Shown: positions 26,903 through 38,064 of the stretch, in pieces | Layout: each line of letters opens with the position of its first letter | Numbering within the stretch: position 1 is the stretch's first letter | Assembly: GCA_903828595.1 (NCBI GenBank) | Contig: CAIKMS010000026.1 | Span: forward strand, 120,330-184,329 | Origin: an uncultured Pseudomonadota bacterium | Lineage (GTDB): Bacteria; Pseudomonadota; Gammaproteobacteria; Steroidobacterales; Steroidobacteraceae | Length of the DNA stretch: 64,000 nucleotides | Direction: 5' to 3' | Notes under the pieces: model-generated | Database searches by the model: none | What the model was told of the DNA's origin: nothing | The model's input: the letters and a program-made list of their open reading frames with translations, nothing else | Made by a program: the position numbers and the translations under genes

Positions 26903-28216
26903 TTATGCTTTGTCCATTAGGGAGATTTTCTGCGGTTCGGATGCGATCAGATACGTGATCAGTGAAATGGCGATCGTCGCTGAGACGTACCAATAAAAAT
27001 AGTTTTCGTGACCCAAGGCCTTCAAGCTTAAAGCGACGTACTCCGCGCTACCACCAAACAGGGCGACGGTTATTGCATAGGGAAGTCCCACACCTAGTGC
27101 GCGCACATGGACCGGAAAGATCTCGGCTTTGGCGATGGCGCTGACGGATGAATACAGGCTGACGATAAAAAGACCGGCTGACAGAAGTACCAGCGCACTG
27201 ATTGTCGTTTTGGTCTGTGCAAGGGCACTAAATAGTGAGACGGTGCAAGTCGATCCAAGGATCCCAAAGGCTAACAGCAGCGGACGTCTGCCGATTCGAT
27301 CGGATAACGCGCCTAAAATGGGTTGCAGAGCAATAAAGCCCACCAAGCTAATCGCCGATATTAGCGTGGCTTGGTCTTTGGCCATCCCTGCCGTATTAAT
27401 CAAAAATTTTTGCATGTACGTGGTGTAGGCGTAGAACGAGACGGAGCCACCTAAGGTCAATCCAACCACAGTCCAGCAAGCTCGCTGATGTTTGAGAAGC
27501 TCAGCCACAGTGGAGTTTGGTTTTTGCTCTAGCGAGGGTGAGTGTCGCTGCCAACTGGGTGTCTCGCTCATCGTGCCGCGTAGATAAAGGGCCATCACCG
27601 AAAGGCCTGCACCCAGGATAAAAGGGATGCGCCAGCCCCACTGTTCCAGTTCATGAGGAGATAAAAAGTACTGTTGCAGGGCAACTAAAACGAGCAGAGC
27701 CAGCAACTGTCCGACCGATAAGGTGGCAAAGACAAGGCTGGTATATAGACCTCGTGTTTTAGCACTGGCCATCTCGCTGATGTAGGTCGCCGAGCTAGCG
27801 TACTCACCGCCCAAGCTAAAGCCTTGGATCAGGCGGGCGATCACTAAGATCACGGGTGCTGCAACACCGATGGTCGCGTAGCCGGGCGTCAGGCCGATCA
27901 TTACTGAACCTAAGCACATGGCAAGCACGGAGAGCAGTAGAGCGGATTTGCGACCATGACGGTCGGCATAGAGACCCAGCAACCAACCGCCAATAGGACG
28001 CATGATGAAGCCAACGGCAAAGACGGCGGCAGCGTTCAGTAGTTGGGCGGTAGGATTACCTTGCGGGAAGAATGTCTTTGCAAAATAAATGGAAAAGGCT
28101 GAGTACACATACCAGTCGTAATACTCGATGGTATTTCCAATCGTGCCAGCGACGATAGACCGTCCGGACAGGCGGGTTTGATCGTTCTTAACTTCAGGCC
28201 GCGTTAATGGTTCCAT
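26903..28216 (-). CDS. KgtP-like MHS-family dicarboxylate/proton symporter
   Basis: A 437-residue major facilitator with twelve predicted membrane spans. GNTIEYYDWYVYSAFSIYF, GFIMRPIGGWLLGLYADRHG and ARLIQGFSLGGEYASSATY are the hallmark stretches of the metabolite:H+ symporter family, closest in my memory to the alpha-ketoglutarate permease KgtP. The gene faces the glutaryl-CoA pair with 32 bases between the ends, so glutarate or 2-oxoglutarate is a likely substrate. There is no strong ribosome binding site before the ATG. Confidence 0.88.
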   Translation of the reverse strand: MEPLTRPEVKNDQTRLSGRSIVAGTIGNTIEYYDWYVYSAFSIYFAKTFFPQGNPTAQLLNAAAVFAVGFIMRPIGGWLLGLYADRHGRKSALLLSVLAMCLGSVMIGLTPGYATIGVAAPVILVIARLIQGFSLGGEYASSATYISEMASAKTRGLYTSLVFATLSVGQLLALLVLVALQQYFLSPHELEQWGWRIPFILGAGLSVMALYLRGTMSETPSWQRHSPSLEQKPNSTVAELLKHQRACWTVVGLTLGGSVSFYAYTTYMQKFLINTAGMAKDQATLISAISLVGFIALQPILGALSDRIGRRPLLLAFGILGSTCTVSLFSALAQTKTTISALVLLSAGLFIVSLYSSVSAIAKAEIFPVHVRALGVGLPYAITVALFGGSAEYVALSLKALGHENYFYWYVSATIAISLITYLIASEPQKISLMDKA

Positions 28217-28307
28217 GCGCAGTCAGGTACAGGTTAAGACGGGCGTAAAAAGATTGGGTTCGAGGAATCGATGGGTCAGTCTTTAGGCGCTGGCTGGTTT
28301 GACCTCA

Positions 28308-28332
28308 GACGCGGGTGCACGTCACCCGCGTC
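28308..28332 (-). terminator. Hairpin after deaD
   Basis: GACGCGGGT and ACCCGCGTC form a nine-base stem around a seven-base loop, 13 bases past the deaD stop in its direction of transcription. No T tract follows. Confidence 0.5.
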
Positions 28333-28345
28333 GGATCCCCACAAC

Positions 28346-30208
<1,863 letters not shown>

Positions 30209-30433
30209 AAAAACCTTACCAAAGAGCAAATAATCAGGAAAATGAGGGCACGCCAGCTAGAGTCGCTTCAATGAGCGAGTAAAAAATCGGTAAATGGCTG
30301 ACACGAAAGAGAAAAAATACCACAAAGCGATGTGGTTTTCTGGCTTATCGCGCACCGGGTGCTGCGGCAAGAGAGGCGAAGCATCCGAATGGGCCGCCGT
30401 TTGGCGGTTCGTTAAACCGCTAACTCAGTAGGC
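30209..30433 (-). promoter_or_regulatory. Structured 5' leader region of deaD
   Basis: About 225 bases between the small upstream gene's terminator and the deaD start hold no gene. Read on the minus strand they contain CCGCC-N4-GGCGG, then ACCACA-N6-TGTGGT followed by A and six T residues (30312-30336), then an A/T-rich stretch before the ribosome binding site. The second hairpin has the form of an intrinsic terminator and lies about 105 bases before the start codon. It may be an attenuator or a second terminator for the upstream gene. Confidence 0.45.
30312..30336 (-). terminator. Intrinsic-terminator-like hairpin with T tract in the deaD leader
   Basis: On the minus strand ACCACA-TCGCTT-TGTGGT is followed at once by ATTTTTT. 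Six base pairs, six-base loop and a U tract fit a short rho-independent terminator. Confidence 0.5.
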
Positions 30434-30463
30434 AAAAAGTCGCGAGCGATCGTTGGTCGCGGC
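30434..30463 (-). terminator. Terminator-like hairpin after the 71-residue gene
   Basis: On the minus strand GCCGCGA and TCGCGAC form a short stem with one mismatch around an eleven-base loop, followed by TTTTT at 30434-30438. It begins 14 bases after the small gene's stop. Confidence 0.45.
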
Positions 30464-30476
30464 TTTATTCATCGCC

Positions 30477-30692
30477 TCAGGCGAATGGCGAAATATCCGT
30501 GCGACGTGATCGGGCGAGCCAAGCGGGGACGGGTTTCCCCAGAGCGATTGCCTGCCGAATTTCCATAATCAGCGGACCGGTGCGCAGCGCGAATAAGCTG
30601 ATTACTTCGGCCGGTACCGGATGACCGAACGTTTCACGATAAGTGGCCAGGGCCGCAGATAGGTCGTCGGTATACGTGGGATCCACAGACAT
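30477..30692 (-). CDS. Small unknown protein (71 residues)
   Basis: I do not recognise this protein. It has 71 residues, is predicted to be largely helical (LSAALATYRETFGHPVPAEVISLFALR), has no signal or membrane segment, and ends with a basic patch (WLARSRRTD). The length, ATG start, and a terminator-like hairpin just past the stop support a real gene, although no clear ribosome binding site precedes it. It is transcribed toward deaD. Confidence 0.55.
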   Translation of the reverse strand: MSVDPTYTDDLSAALATYRETFGHPVPAEVISLFALRTGPLIMEIRQAIALGKPVPAWLARSRRTDISPFA

Positions 30693-30832
30693 TTGATGGC
30701 GCTCAGTATTGAAGTAATCAAACGAGCGGGGATCGCCGTTTCTTAAACGTTAGTTTTACACGCATTTGGTGATGGCTGCGTTAGTTTCTCACTGGGTCGA
30801 AGCGATTTAACCTTAACGTTGCTACAAAGCGA

Positions 30833-31258
30833 TCAGGCGACTGCGGGTAACAGGCCTGGCGTTAACGAAATGACAGAATCAATCACGTGGATGGCACCGT
30901 TGGTCGCTATTAGATCTGCCTGACTGATTCGCGATGCATTGACAGCCCAGCATTGGCCGTCATGGCTAAGGTCAACGAAGTGCCCTTCTACGGTTCTGAT
31001 CTCCCCCACCACAAAGCGATCCGTGCTGTAGGTGCCCGAAAGGATATGCAGGGCAAGAAAGTTTTTTAGCCGCCGCGTGTCTTTTAGCAGCGACCGTAGG
31101 CTACCGGCGCTGAGTTTGGCGAAGGCGGCGTCACTGGGTGCGAATAGTGTGTAGGGGCCTGGCGCACGCAGGGTGTCGAGTAAGGAACCGGTTTTCAACG
31201 CCGCTAACAGTTGAGTGAACGTGCCGATTTCAAGCGCCGTATCCACGATGTTTTTCAT
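30833..31258 (-). CDS. Fasciclin-domain protein without signal peptide
   Basis: A single fasciclin (FAS1) domain of about 141 residues: MKNIVDTALEIGTFTQLLAA, then GPYTLFAPSDAAFAKLSAGS, FLALHILSGTYS and a final NGAIHVIDSVISL. I chose ATG at 31258, with GGGGA upstream; the open frame extends further but that part is unlike the family. FAS1 domains mediate adhesion in secreted proteins, yet this start gives no signal peptide, as in a common leaderless bacterial subgroup. Divergent from the GDSL hydrolase, sharing a 173-base promoter region. Confidence 0.85.
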   Translation of the reverse strand: MKNIVDTALEIGTFTQLLAALKTGSLLDTLRAPGPYTLFAPSDAAFAKLSAGSLRSLLKDTRRLKNFLALHILSGTYSTDRFVVGEIRTVEGHFVDLSHDGQCWAVNASRISQADLIATNGAIHVIDSVISLTPGLLPAVA

Positions 31259-31431
31259 ATTAGTTATCCCCAGCGCTTTTGACTCACTGCGCGGCCAGTA
31301 TGCGCTTCCACCCCGCCTGATGTAGATTAATTCCCGATCATCTTTTGCAGGCCTTTTTAAGGCGCGTCTGGGCGCTATCGGCACTGAATTCGTTGGGTTT
31401 TTCTTTCCTCGCCACTCGTTGGAGATTAGAC

Positions 31432-32319
31432 ATGACCGGTCTCATTGCCTTTGGAGACAGTTACCTTGATAGCGGCATGGGCCTCACCGTGAGTGAAGTG
31501 GCTGTAGCTAATGGGGTGCCGAATGCAAGAATATTACCCGCGCCAGTAAGCGATCCGATTTATGCCGCTGGCCGCTGGTCGAACGGACCCAGCATGATCG
31601 AGGTGATGGCCAAGGAGATTAAAGTCGACTACAGCAATTTCGCTGTTGGCGGTGCCAAGGCGACCTCTGGTAATTATCACGCTTGGTTGGACTACTGCGC
31701 TAATACCGGTTTGAGTGGGCAATTGGATAGTTTTGAGACGTTGCTGGGTGGCCGAGCAGCACCGGCTGATGCGATCTATGTCGTGTCTGCCGGCGCCAAT
31801 GATTATTTTCAATTTCACGACTTTTCCCAGCCCGGTCTGTTAAGTCCTACACCTCATCCGCGGCTATCGTATGCAGCCATCGGTGTTCGAACCGCTAACG
31901 CCGTTATCAAAACGATTCATCGGCTACGGGATTTAGGTGCAAGGCGAGTCATTTTTTTGAGCTCCTATGCGCTGGAACTGATGCCTTGGGTTTCTCGTGT
32001 ATCACCCCAGGTTGAGCAAGCCACGTCATTCATGAATGGTTTTAACGAGACGTTGCGCGGTACCTTGGCCCGTGAAACGGCATCCGGCGGCGAAATTGTC
32101 GAATTTGACGTGGGTACAGCGATGCGGACCCTCGCGACAAGCGGGGTTGACCACGGTATCTTGAATGTCGGCGATGCTTGCCAGCCACTGATTCCGACTC
32201 GAGGATTGCTGCAGGGAGATGCCGCAAACTACTACTGGTGGGATGAATGTCATCCCACGGCTCGAGTTCATCAGCTACTGGGCCTGGAGTTGGCCCGATT
32301 CAGCCGTAACCCCGCTTAA
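31432..32319 (+). CDS. GDSL/SGNH-family hydrolase
   Basis: A 295-residue esterase-type protein. Block I is AFGDSYLDSG with the nucleophile serine S10; SAGANDYF is block III with the oxyanion asparagine; WWDECHPTARVH holds the Asp-x-x-His of block V. I start at ATG 31432, preceded by GGAG at seven bases, which places the GDS motif at the N-terminus as in plant-like GDSL lipases. With that start there is no signal peptide. Upstream codons are open but unlikely. Substrate unknown; lipid or carbohydrate esters are usual. Confidence 0.85.
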   Translation: MTGLIAFGDSYLDSGMGLTVSEVAVANGVPNARILPAPVSDPIYAAGRWSNGPSMIEVMAKEIKVDYSNFAVGGAKATSGNYHAWLDYCANTGLSGQLDSFETLLGGRAAPADAIYVVSAGANDYFQFHDFSQPGLLSPTPHPRLSYAAIGVRTANAVIKTIHRLRDLGARRVIFLSSYALELMPWVSRVSPQVEQATSFMNGFNETLRGTLARETASGGEIVEFDVGTAMRTLATSGVDHGILNVGDACQPLIPTRGLLQGDAANYYWWDECHPTARVHQLLGLELARFSRNPA

Positions 32320-32371
32320 ATTCATCTTTACCTTGGGTGAATTTTTGAGGTTTCCTGCCGATAGACCGGAA

Positions 32372-33919
32372 ATGCGGAATAGTCTTCAGCGCTTACTGAT
32401 CAGTCTACTCTGGGCTTGCGCACTGGCCTATCCATCGACGGGGCTGTCGCAGTCCCTCGCGATGGATGCTTGGCTGCAGGCTCTGCGAGAGCAGCACATT
32501 GAGTCGGTTGAGGGCGCCATTGGCGTGCTGCCGGCCGACATGCGCAGTAATTACGCTCTAATGTTCGAGAGTCGCAGTCTGCAGTCGGCTCGACCGGCGT
32601 ATCCTCGAGCTGTCCTGTTTGGCACAACGGGCGAATTTATTGTTACTTTCAACGGTGATGCCTCTCAGCGCGGCTACGACGCCATTGAAGTGATGCAATT
32701 TGATCCGCGCACGAATGCCTTTCATTTTCGCGAGCTGACTTTCCCGGGAGCGGGAAAGCCCCCTGAGCTGACGCGGGACAACCCAGCCCGTTGTACAGCT
32801 TGCCACGGTACGCCAGCCAGGCCAATTTGGGATACACCGCCAACCTGGCCCGGCGCTTACGGTGAACGTTACCGGGTAGGGCTTTCAAAATCTGAGTTGC
32901 AAGGCCTTCAGTCCTTTTTGCAGTTGCAAAAGGAGCATCCGCGCTATCGCTGGCTCATCGATGCGCCGCGCTTGGCGGAGCGGGCCACCTATGTTGCTTC
33001 AGCACGGGATGCGTATAACGGGTCGACTTCTGAGCCACCTAACGCCCGGTTGTCTGCGCTCCTTTCCTCGCTTAATGCTCGCTCCCTGTTGGCAACTATC
33101 TCGCAAGGCACCGGCTATGAGTCCTATCGCTTCGCGTTATTAGGTGCTGCTGACGGACAATGTGGAAGCATGATGGGTTTTTTTCCGACGGCGATGCAGT
33201 CCGAAGTTGCTCAGGCTTTTGAGCAGTACTCGCATGACTCGGCTGCCTTGGCGGTTAATCAGGCGCACAGCAAGCAGTACCGTGGGGAGCGTCATGGGGC
33301 GGGTAACTCAGGCGGTATCGATGCGCTGGATCCGACGGGTGTGCGGTTCATCGCTACGCGTCTTATGGGTGTGGCAGATCAGCGCTGGAGTCTGGCGCTG
33401 GAGCAGGACAGTTTTGACTTAGTCGCCCCGGAAGGCTCTTTGACGCTGGAGAATTTACTTTTTCAGCAGCTGGCCAATCGAACACCGGCGTTACGGAGTC
33501 TGAGGACCTATCGAAATTTTACGACGGGCGACCCCTATTGCAGTGAGCTGCGACGTTTGAGCGTTCAAGAGCTCATGACTCAGGTGGTGCCCGACGGGCT
33601 AACAGCGCATCCAAGTGCATTACAGGCTAGAGAAGATCGGTCTGCCGATCACGCGCCGGCAGAGATAGGCTTATGCGCGAATTGTCACACCGGTCAGGTA
33701 GGTCCGGCCTTGCCGTTTTCCAACACGCACGAGCTGGCCATGGCGCTTAAAACAGAGGGGTATCCTCATGGGCGCTTAATTGATGAAATACTTTACCGTC
33801 TGTCACCGCAGTCGGGCCCGGCCCGAATGCCGCGTGGAGTCAATTTGGATGAGGCGAGGCGTCAAGAGCTCGAGAGCTACTTTCTGACGATGTTAAAAGG
33901 CGATTCCCGCACAAACTGA
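32372..33919 (+). CDS. Exported protein with two c-type heme motifs
   Basis: A 515-residue protein. The N-terminus is a signal peptide (LLISLLWACALAYPSTGLSQS). Two CxxCH motifs are visible, CTACH near residue 142 and CANCH near residue 434, so it should bind two hemes in the periplasm. Between them lie about 290 residues with no domain I recognise. The last 80 residues (MPRGVNLDEARRQELESYF) resemble the end of a cytochrome c domain. Start at ATG 32372 because it gives the signal peptide; the ribosome binding site is weak. It follows the GDSL gene by 52 bases. No partner oxidoreductase is adjacent. Role unknown. Confidence 0.7.
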   Translation: MRNSLQRLLISLLWACALAYPSTGLSQSLAMDAWLQALREQHIESVEGAIGVLPADMRSNYALMFESRSLQSARPAYPRAVLFGTTGEFIVTFNGDASQRGYDAIEVMQFDPRTNAFHFRELTFPGAGKPPELTRDNPARCTACHGTPARPIWDTPPTWPGAYGERYRVGLSKSELQGLQSFLQLQKEHPRYRWLIDAPRLAERATYVASARDAYNGSTSEPPNARLSALLSSLNARSLLATISQGTGYESYRFALLGAADGQCGSMMGFFPTAMQSEVAQAFEQYSHDSAALAVNQAHSKQYRGERHGAGNSGGIDALDPTGVRFIATRLMGVADQRWSLALEQDSFDLVAPEGSLTLENLLFQQLANRTPALRSLRTYRNFTTGDPYCSELRRLSVQELMTQVVPDGLTAHPSALQAREDRSADHAPAEIGLCANCHTGQVGPALPFSNTHELAMALKTEGYPHGRLIDEILYRLSPQSGPARMPRGVNLDEARRQELESYFLTMLKGDSRTN

Positions 33920-34083
33920 GACCCGCGTGATGCTAGTCGGTGCAATCAGCGCTGCCAGGTGCTCAGTGCGCCCTCTAAGCGCCTGCAGAGCCCTTGGGTT
34001 TCATACACGGTGGGCTGAAAAATCCCTATAATCTCAGCCAGGTCATTGAACCTCATCAAGCCGATGATTTTAAGGGACTTTCC

Positions 34084-35328
34084 TTGTTTAAAGCACTGTT
34101 CTCGAAAAGCAAAAGTGCCAGTCAGGCATTTATCATGGTATCGGTATTTTTAGACGTACTTGGGATTGGCTTGATCATCCCCGTATTGCCGGCCTTGGTT
34201 GGACAGTTCACGCATTCACCTGACGAGCAGGCGCACTGGTACGGGCTGCTATCCATGATGTACGGCACGATGCAGTTCTTGTGTGCCCCTGTGCTTGGGG
34301 CTTTCAGCGATCGCTTCGGCCGCAGGCCGGTGTTGCTGTTGTCAATTTTTGGCTTGGGTTGCAGTTTTTTTACCCACGCGTTTGCCAACTCTTTGACCGT
34401 TTTGCTGCTGGTACGGATCATCAGTGGCGGCACTGCGGCAAGCTTCTCAGTTGCGAATGCTTATATGGCTGATATCACGAGCGGTGAAAATCGAGCCAAG
34501 GCTTTCGGGCTGTTAGGTGCTGCTTTTGGTATTGGTTTTATTTTCGGCCCGGTACTGGGTGGCTTGCTGAGTACTTACAGCCTGCGCTTACCGTTCTTGG
34601 TAGCCGGTGGCATGGCGGTTTTAAATTGGCTGTACGGATTTTTTATACTCCCTGAGTCACTGCCAGAAGATCGCCGTACTGCTTTCTCTTGGCGTCGCGC
34701 GAATCCATTAGCAGCCTTATGGAACCTCTCCCAGCTGCGTGGCGTGGGGATGCTGGTGATTGTTTATGCGTTAGTAGCGTTTGCCAACTTCATGTTGCAG
34801 AGCACGTGGGTCCTTTATACCCAATTTCGATTTCATTGGACTCCGCGTGATAACGGACTGTCGCTGTTTGCGGTTGGTGTGCTCACGGTTATTGTGCAGG
34901 GCGGCCTACAAGGCTGGTTGCTGCGCCAGTTGGGCGAAAAGCGTTTAGTGCTGCTGGGCTTTACGTCAGCGACCATCGCTTTTTTCCTTTACGGAACGAT
35001 CACGGTTGGTTGGATGATGTATCTGATCATGGCCGGAAATATCATGGCGTACGCGGCGGCTCCTGCGATGCAGGCGATTATTTCCAAGTCAGCAAGCCCT
35101 AAAGAGCAAGGATTAATGCAGGGCTCGCTGAATGCGATCAATAGCTTGTGCATTATTTTCGGACCGTTGATCGGAACCTCGCTGTTGGCGCAGTTTGGGC
35201 ATTTGTCAGCTGATGATTGGCGTTTGGGCAGTACCTTTTATTTGTGTTCTGCCCTAACGCTGTTAGCACTCATCATCGCAGTGCTGCATTTTCGATTAGA
35301 CGAGCGCAAACAGCTGCAGGCCCTTTGA
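34084..35328 (+). CDS. MFS transporter, DHA1/TetA-like
   Basis: A 414-residue, 12-span transporter. VFLDVLGIGLIIPVLPALVG is the first span, then LGAFSDRFGRRPVLLLS, the conserved loop of drug:H+ antiporters, and GFIFGPVLGGLL in the fifth span, as in TetA(class C-like) proteins. I use TTG at 34084 with AAGGGA six bases upstream; the frame is open back to a TTG at 33994, which would add an unlikely polar extension. Substrate unknown; tetracycline-type or other small-molecule efflux, or sugar export tied to the GH3 gene 53 bases on, are possible. Confidence 0.82.
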   Translation: MFKALFSKSKSASQAFIMVSVFLDVLGIGLIIPVLPALVGQFTHSPDEQAHWYGLLSMMYGTMQFLCAPVLGAFSDRFGRRPVLLLSIFGLGCSFFTHAFANSLTVLLLVRIISGGTAASFSVANAYMADITSGENRAKAFGLLGAAFGIGFIFGPVLGGLLSTYSLRLPFLVAGGMAVLNWLYGFFILPESLPEDRRTAFSWRRANPLAALWNLSQLRGVGMLVIVYALVAFANFMLQSTWVLYTQFRFHWTPRDNGLSLFAVGVLTVIVQGGLQGWLLRQLGEKRLVLLGFTSATIAFFLYGTITVGWMMYLIMAGNIMAYAAAPAMQAIISKSASPKEQGLMQGSLNAINSLCIIFGPLIGTSLLAQFGHLSADDWRLGSTFYLCSALTLLALIIAVLHFRLDERKQLQAL

Positions 35329-35381
35329 TCTCCTGCGACACGGCCTTATTTCCTCACCCTACTAATTAAAAGAGTTTTACC

Positions 35382-37997
35382 GTGTCTATGCTCGTGAACG
35401 TACTTGGTGGTAAGCGCTTCAACTGTTGGATGCTGATGGCTGTCGTTATGTGCGTCGACTACTTTGTGTTGTCTCCGATGGCAGGTGCTGCAGAGCCCGT
35501 GGTGCATAAAGAGCTTTGGCCTTCTGTTTCACCGGGTATTCCCTACGATGCGAAAGTTGAGGCATTTGTTGAGTCATTGCTCGCCAAGCTGACCGTGGCG
35601 GAGAAAGTCGGACAGATGGTACAAGCTGATGTTTCTACGATTACGCCCGATGAGGTTCGTGAGTTCGCGTTAGGCTCGGTGTTGGCAGGTGGTAATTCAG
35701 CGCCTAATAAAAATCTTCGCGGGCCTGCGCAAGAATGGATCGGGCTGACTCAAAGCTATGCACAGGTCATGGCGGAATCCACCAACAGCACCCATCTCGC
35801 CATCCCATTGCTGTTTGGCATTGATGCGGTTCATGGCCACGGGCATTTACGTGGAGCCACTATATTTCCACACAATATTGGCCTTGGTGCCGCTCATGAC
35901 CCCGAATTAGTGCGCCTGATTGGAAATGCCACGGCTCAGGAGGTTCGTGCAACCGGGATAGACTGGGCATTTGCACCCACGCTTGCCGTTGCCCAGGATA
36001 CGCGCTGGGGACGCACTTACGAGAGTTACTCCGAAGACCCGACGTTGGTGGCGGCTTACGCTCGCCAGATGATCCTTGGACTGCAGGATGACCCGTCACA
36101 ATGGGCAGGCTCTTCATCGGTTATTGCTACCGCCAAGCACTTTTTAGGGGACGGCGGCACGCGCAACGGCCGGGATCAGGGCGAGACTCTGCTGGCTGAA
36201 AGGACGCTGGTGCAGAAACACGCACCCGGCTACGCGGCAGCCTTGTCGGCGGGAAGCCTGACCGTGATGGCCTCCTATAGCAGTTGGAACGGCCGCAAGA
36301 TGCACGACAATGCCGAACTCCTCACCGACGTGCTGAAGGGCCGCATGGGGTTCAGAGGGTTTGTGATCGGTGATTGGAACGGGCAGGAACAGGTACCTGG
36401 CTGCACAAAATTCGATTGCCCTCAGGCCATTATCGCTGGCGTAGACATGATGATGGCCGCCGATGGCTGGAAGCGGTTTTTGCAAAACACGCTCCGTGAA
36501 GTCAACGATGGAGCGATACCGTTAACTCGTGTTGATGATGCCGTACGTCGCATTCTGCGGGTTAAAGTCCTGTCCGGCTTGTTTGACCGCGGCAATGCCG
36601 CCAGTCAGGCAACTGCGGCAGGCTTGTCAGTATTGGGTGCTCCTGAGCACCGGGCTATCGCTAGGCGCGCCGTGCGAGAGTCACTGGTGCTTTTAAAAAA
36701 TCAACGTGGCTTATTACCGTTACGCGCCAATTCTCGGGTATTGGTTGTAGGCAGCGCTGCGGATAATGTGGGCCAACAGTCGGGTGGTTGGACTGTTGAT
36801 TGGCAGGGTGATCACAATCAAAACGCCGACTTTCCAGGGGCAACATCCCTTTATGCGGGTCTGCGCGATGCACTAGCCGTAGGCGGCGGTAGTGCGGAGT
36901 TCAGTACGGACGGACGGTTTACTCAGCGACCTGATGTTGCCGTTGTCGTCTTTGGCGAGCAACCCTACGCTGAGTACGATGGAGACCGGGAAGATACGCG
37001 ATTGGCGCTAGATGATGCGCACGGCCTGGCCCAAATCCGACAGCTGCGTGCAGCAAAGATCCCTGTCGTTGCGCTCCTGCTCACCGGGCGCCCGCTGTAC
37101 GTGCAATCAGAAATCCAGGCTGCCAATGCCTTTGTCGTGGCGTGGTTACCCGGGTCCGAGGGTGGCGGTGTCGCCGACGTTTTGATCAGAAAACCCGACG
37201 GCGCCATTCACTATGATTTTACCGGGCGTCTGAGTTTTTCTTGGCCCGCTACTCTTTCACCTGCGCTATCTCCTGCCGGATTAATCGCGTTTAAACGAGG
37301 GGCGGGTTTGCACTACTCGTCGAAAAAGCCGCTGGCGACTCCCCGCGTACCCTCGCACTTGACGCCGGTGGATTACCAGGATCGTTGGGCGTTGTTTACT
37401 GAAGGGCATGTCGTAGCCCCTTTGACGTTATTGCTGCGGGATCCGGTGGCTGAACTGCGCGATACCATGAGCTCAGTGACCAGTCAGGGCAAACTGCTGA
37501 ATGTCTCGATGACAGAACAAGGTGCCCATGTCACCTGGTCGGGAGGCGGCGCCGGTGAGATTTTAATTGGCGGGCGGTTGCGCGATCTGTCGAAGCCGGA
37601 GGATCGGGATCTCGCCTTACGCATTCAATACCGAGTCAATAGCCCAGCCAGTGAGCCTGTTTATATCGGTATTCGTTGTGGCCTACCGTATGGAGTGACT
37701 ACGGAGGAAGTCCCCGGAACCGCCCGTCGTTGCGGACTGAAGGAAGAGCCGTTGTTCGATGTTACCGAGCTTTTCAGTATTAAGTCGGGGTTCGCGCAGT
37801 CTGTTGATTTGCCGTTGCGCTGCCTCTCCAAAGATTCCTCGCATTTTCGTGATGTGGCCGCCCAGTTCTTAATGAGAACAGTCAGTGCTCTGGACCTTGT
37901 CATTGCAGATATTCGCTATGTTCATGTTCCGGACAATCAACCGTGTCCGCGGACATTGGATGCTGAGGACGTCAACTTTCGTAGTCTGCGTCAATGA
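35382..37997 (+). CDS. Exported GH3 exo-beta-glucan glucohydrolase
   Basis: An 871-residue glycoside hydrolase family 3 protein of the ExoP type. A hydrophobic signal segment (WMLMAVVMCVDYFVL) leads to LLAKLTVAEKVGQMVQ, LLFGIDAVHGHGH, AFAPTLAVAQDTRWGRTYES and TAKHFLGDGGT; the catalytic aspartate is in FVIGDWNGQEQVPGC near residue 330. A GH3 C-terminal domain follows (VLLLKN-like SLVLLKNQRGLLPL), then a C-terminal beta domain of about 200 residues. It releases glucose from beta-1,3/1,4-glucans or cello-oligomers outside the cytoplasm. Start is GTG. Confidence 0.92.
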   Translation: MSMLVNVLGGKRFNCWMLMAVVMCVDYFVLSPMAGAAEPVVHKELWPSVSPGIPYDAKVEAFVESLLAKLTVAEKVGQMVQADVSTITPDEVREFALGSVLAGGNSAPNKNLRGPAQEWIGLTQSYAQVMAESTNSTHLAIPLLFGIDAVHGHGHLRGATIFPHNIGLGAAHDPELVRLIGNATAQEVRATGIDWAFAPTLAVAQDTRWGRTYESYSEDPTLVAAYARQMILGLQDDPSQWAGSSSVIATAKHFLGDGGTRNGRDQGETLLAERTLVQKHAPGYAAALSAGSLTVMASYSSWNGRKMHDNAELLTDVLKGRMGFRGFVIGDWNGQEQVPGCTKFDCPQAIIAGVDMMMAADGWKRFLQNTLREVNDGAIPLTRVDDAVRRILRVKVLSGLFDRGNAASQATAAGLSVLGAPEHRAIARRAVRESLVLLKNQRGLLPLRANSRVLVVGSAADNVGQQSGGWTVDWQGDHNQNADFPGATSLYAGLRDALAVGGGSAEFSTDGRFTQRPDVAVVVFGEQPYAEYDGDREDTRLALDDAHGLAQIRQLRAAKIPVVALLLTGRPLYVQSEIQAANAFVVAWLPGSEGGGVADVLIRKPDGAIHYDFTGRLSFSWPATLSPALSPAGLIAFKRGAGLHYSSKKPLATPRVPSHLTPVDYQDRWALFTEGHVVAPLTLLLRDPVAELRDTMSSVTSQGKLLNVSMTEQGAHVTWSGGGAGEILIGGRLRDLSKPEDRDLALRIQYRVNSPASEPVYIGIRCGLPYGVTTEEVPGTARRCGLKEEPLFDVTELFSIKSGFAQSVDLPLRCLSKDSSHFRDVAAQFLMRTVSALDLVIADIRYVHVPDNQPCPRTLDAEDVNFRSLRQ

Positions 37998-38064
37998 ATC
38001 TGGCCCAAGACAGGTAGATTGATGGGCGCCGACTAATGATTACCAAGCGAAGGGAAGTTTACCG

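Noticed and set aside
28250..28275. GGGTTCGAGGAATC resembling a tRNA T-arm
   Set aside because: The stem and loop sizes are wrong, and no acceptor stem, anticodon arm or CCA is nearby.
30833..31258. Fasciclin protein lacking a signal peptide as a truncated gene
   Set aside because: The domain is complete, and leaderless single-domain fasciclin proteins are common in bacteria.
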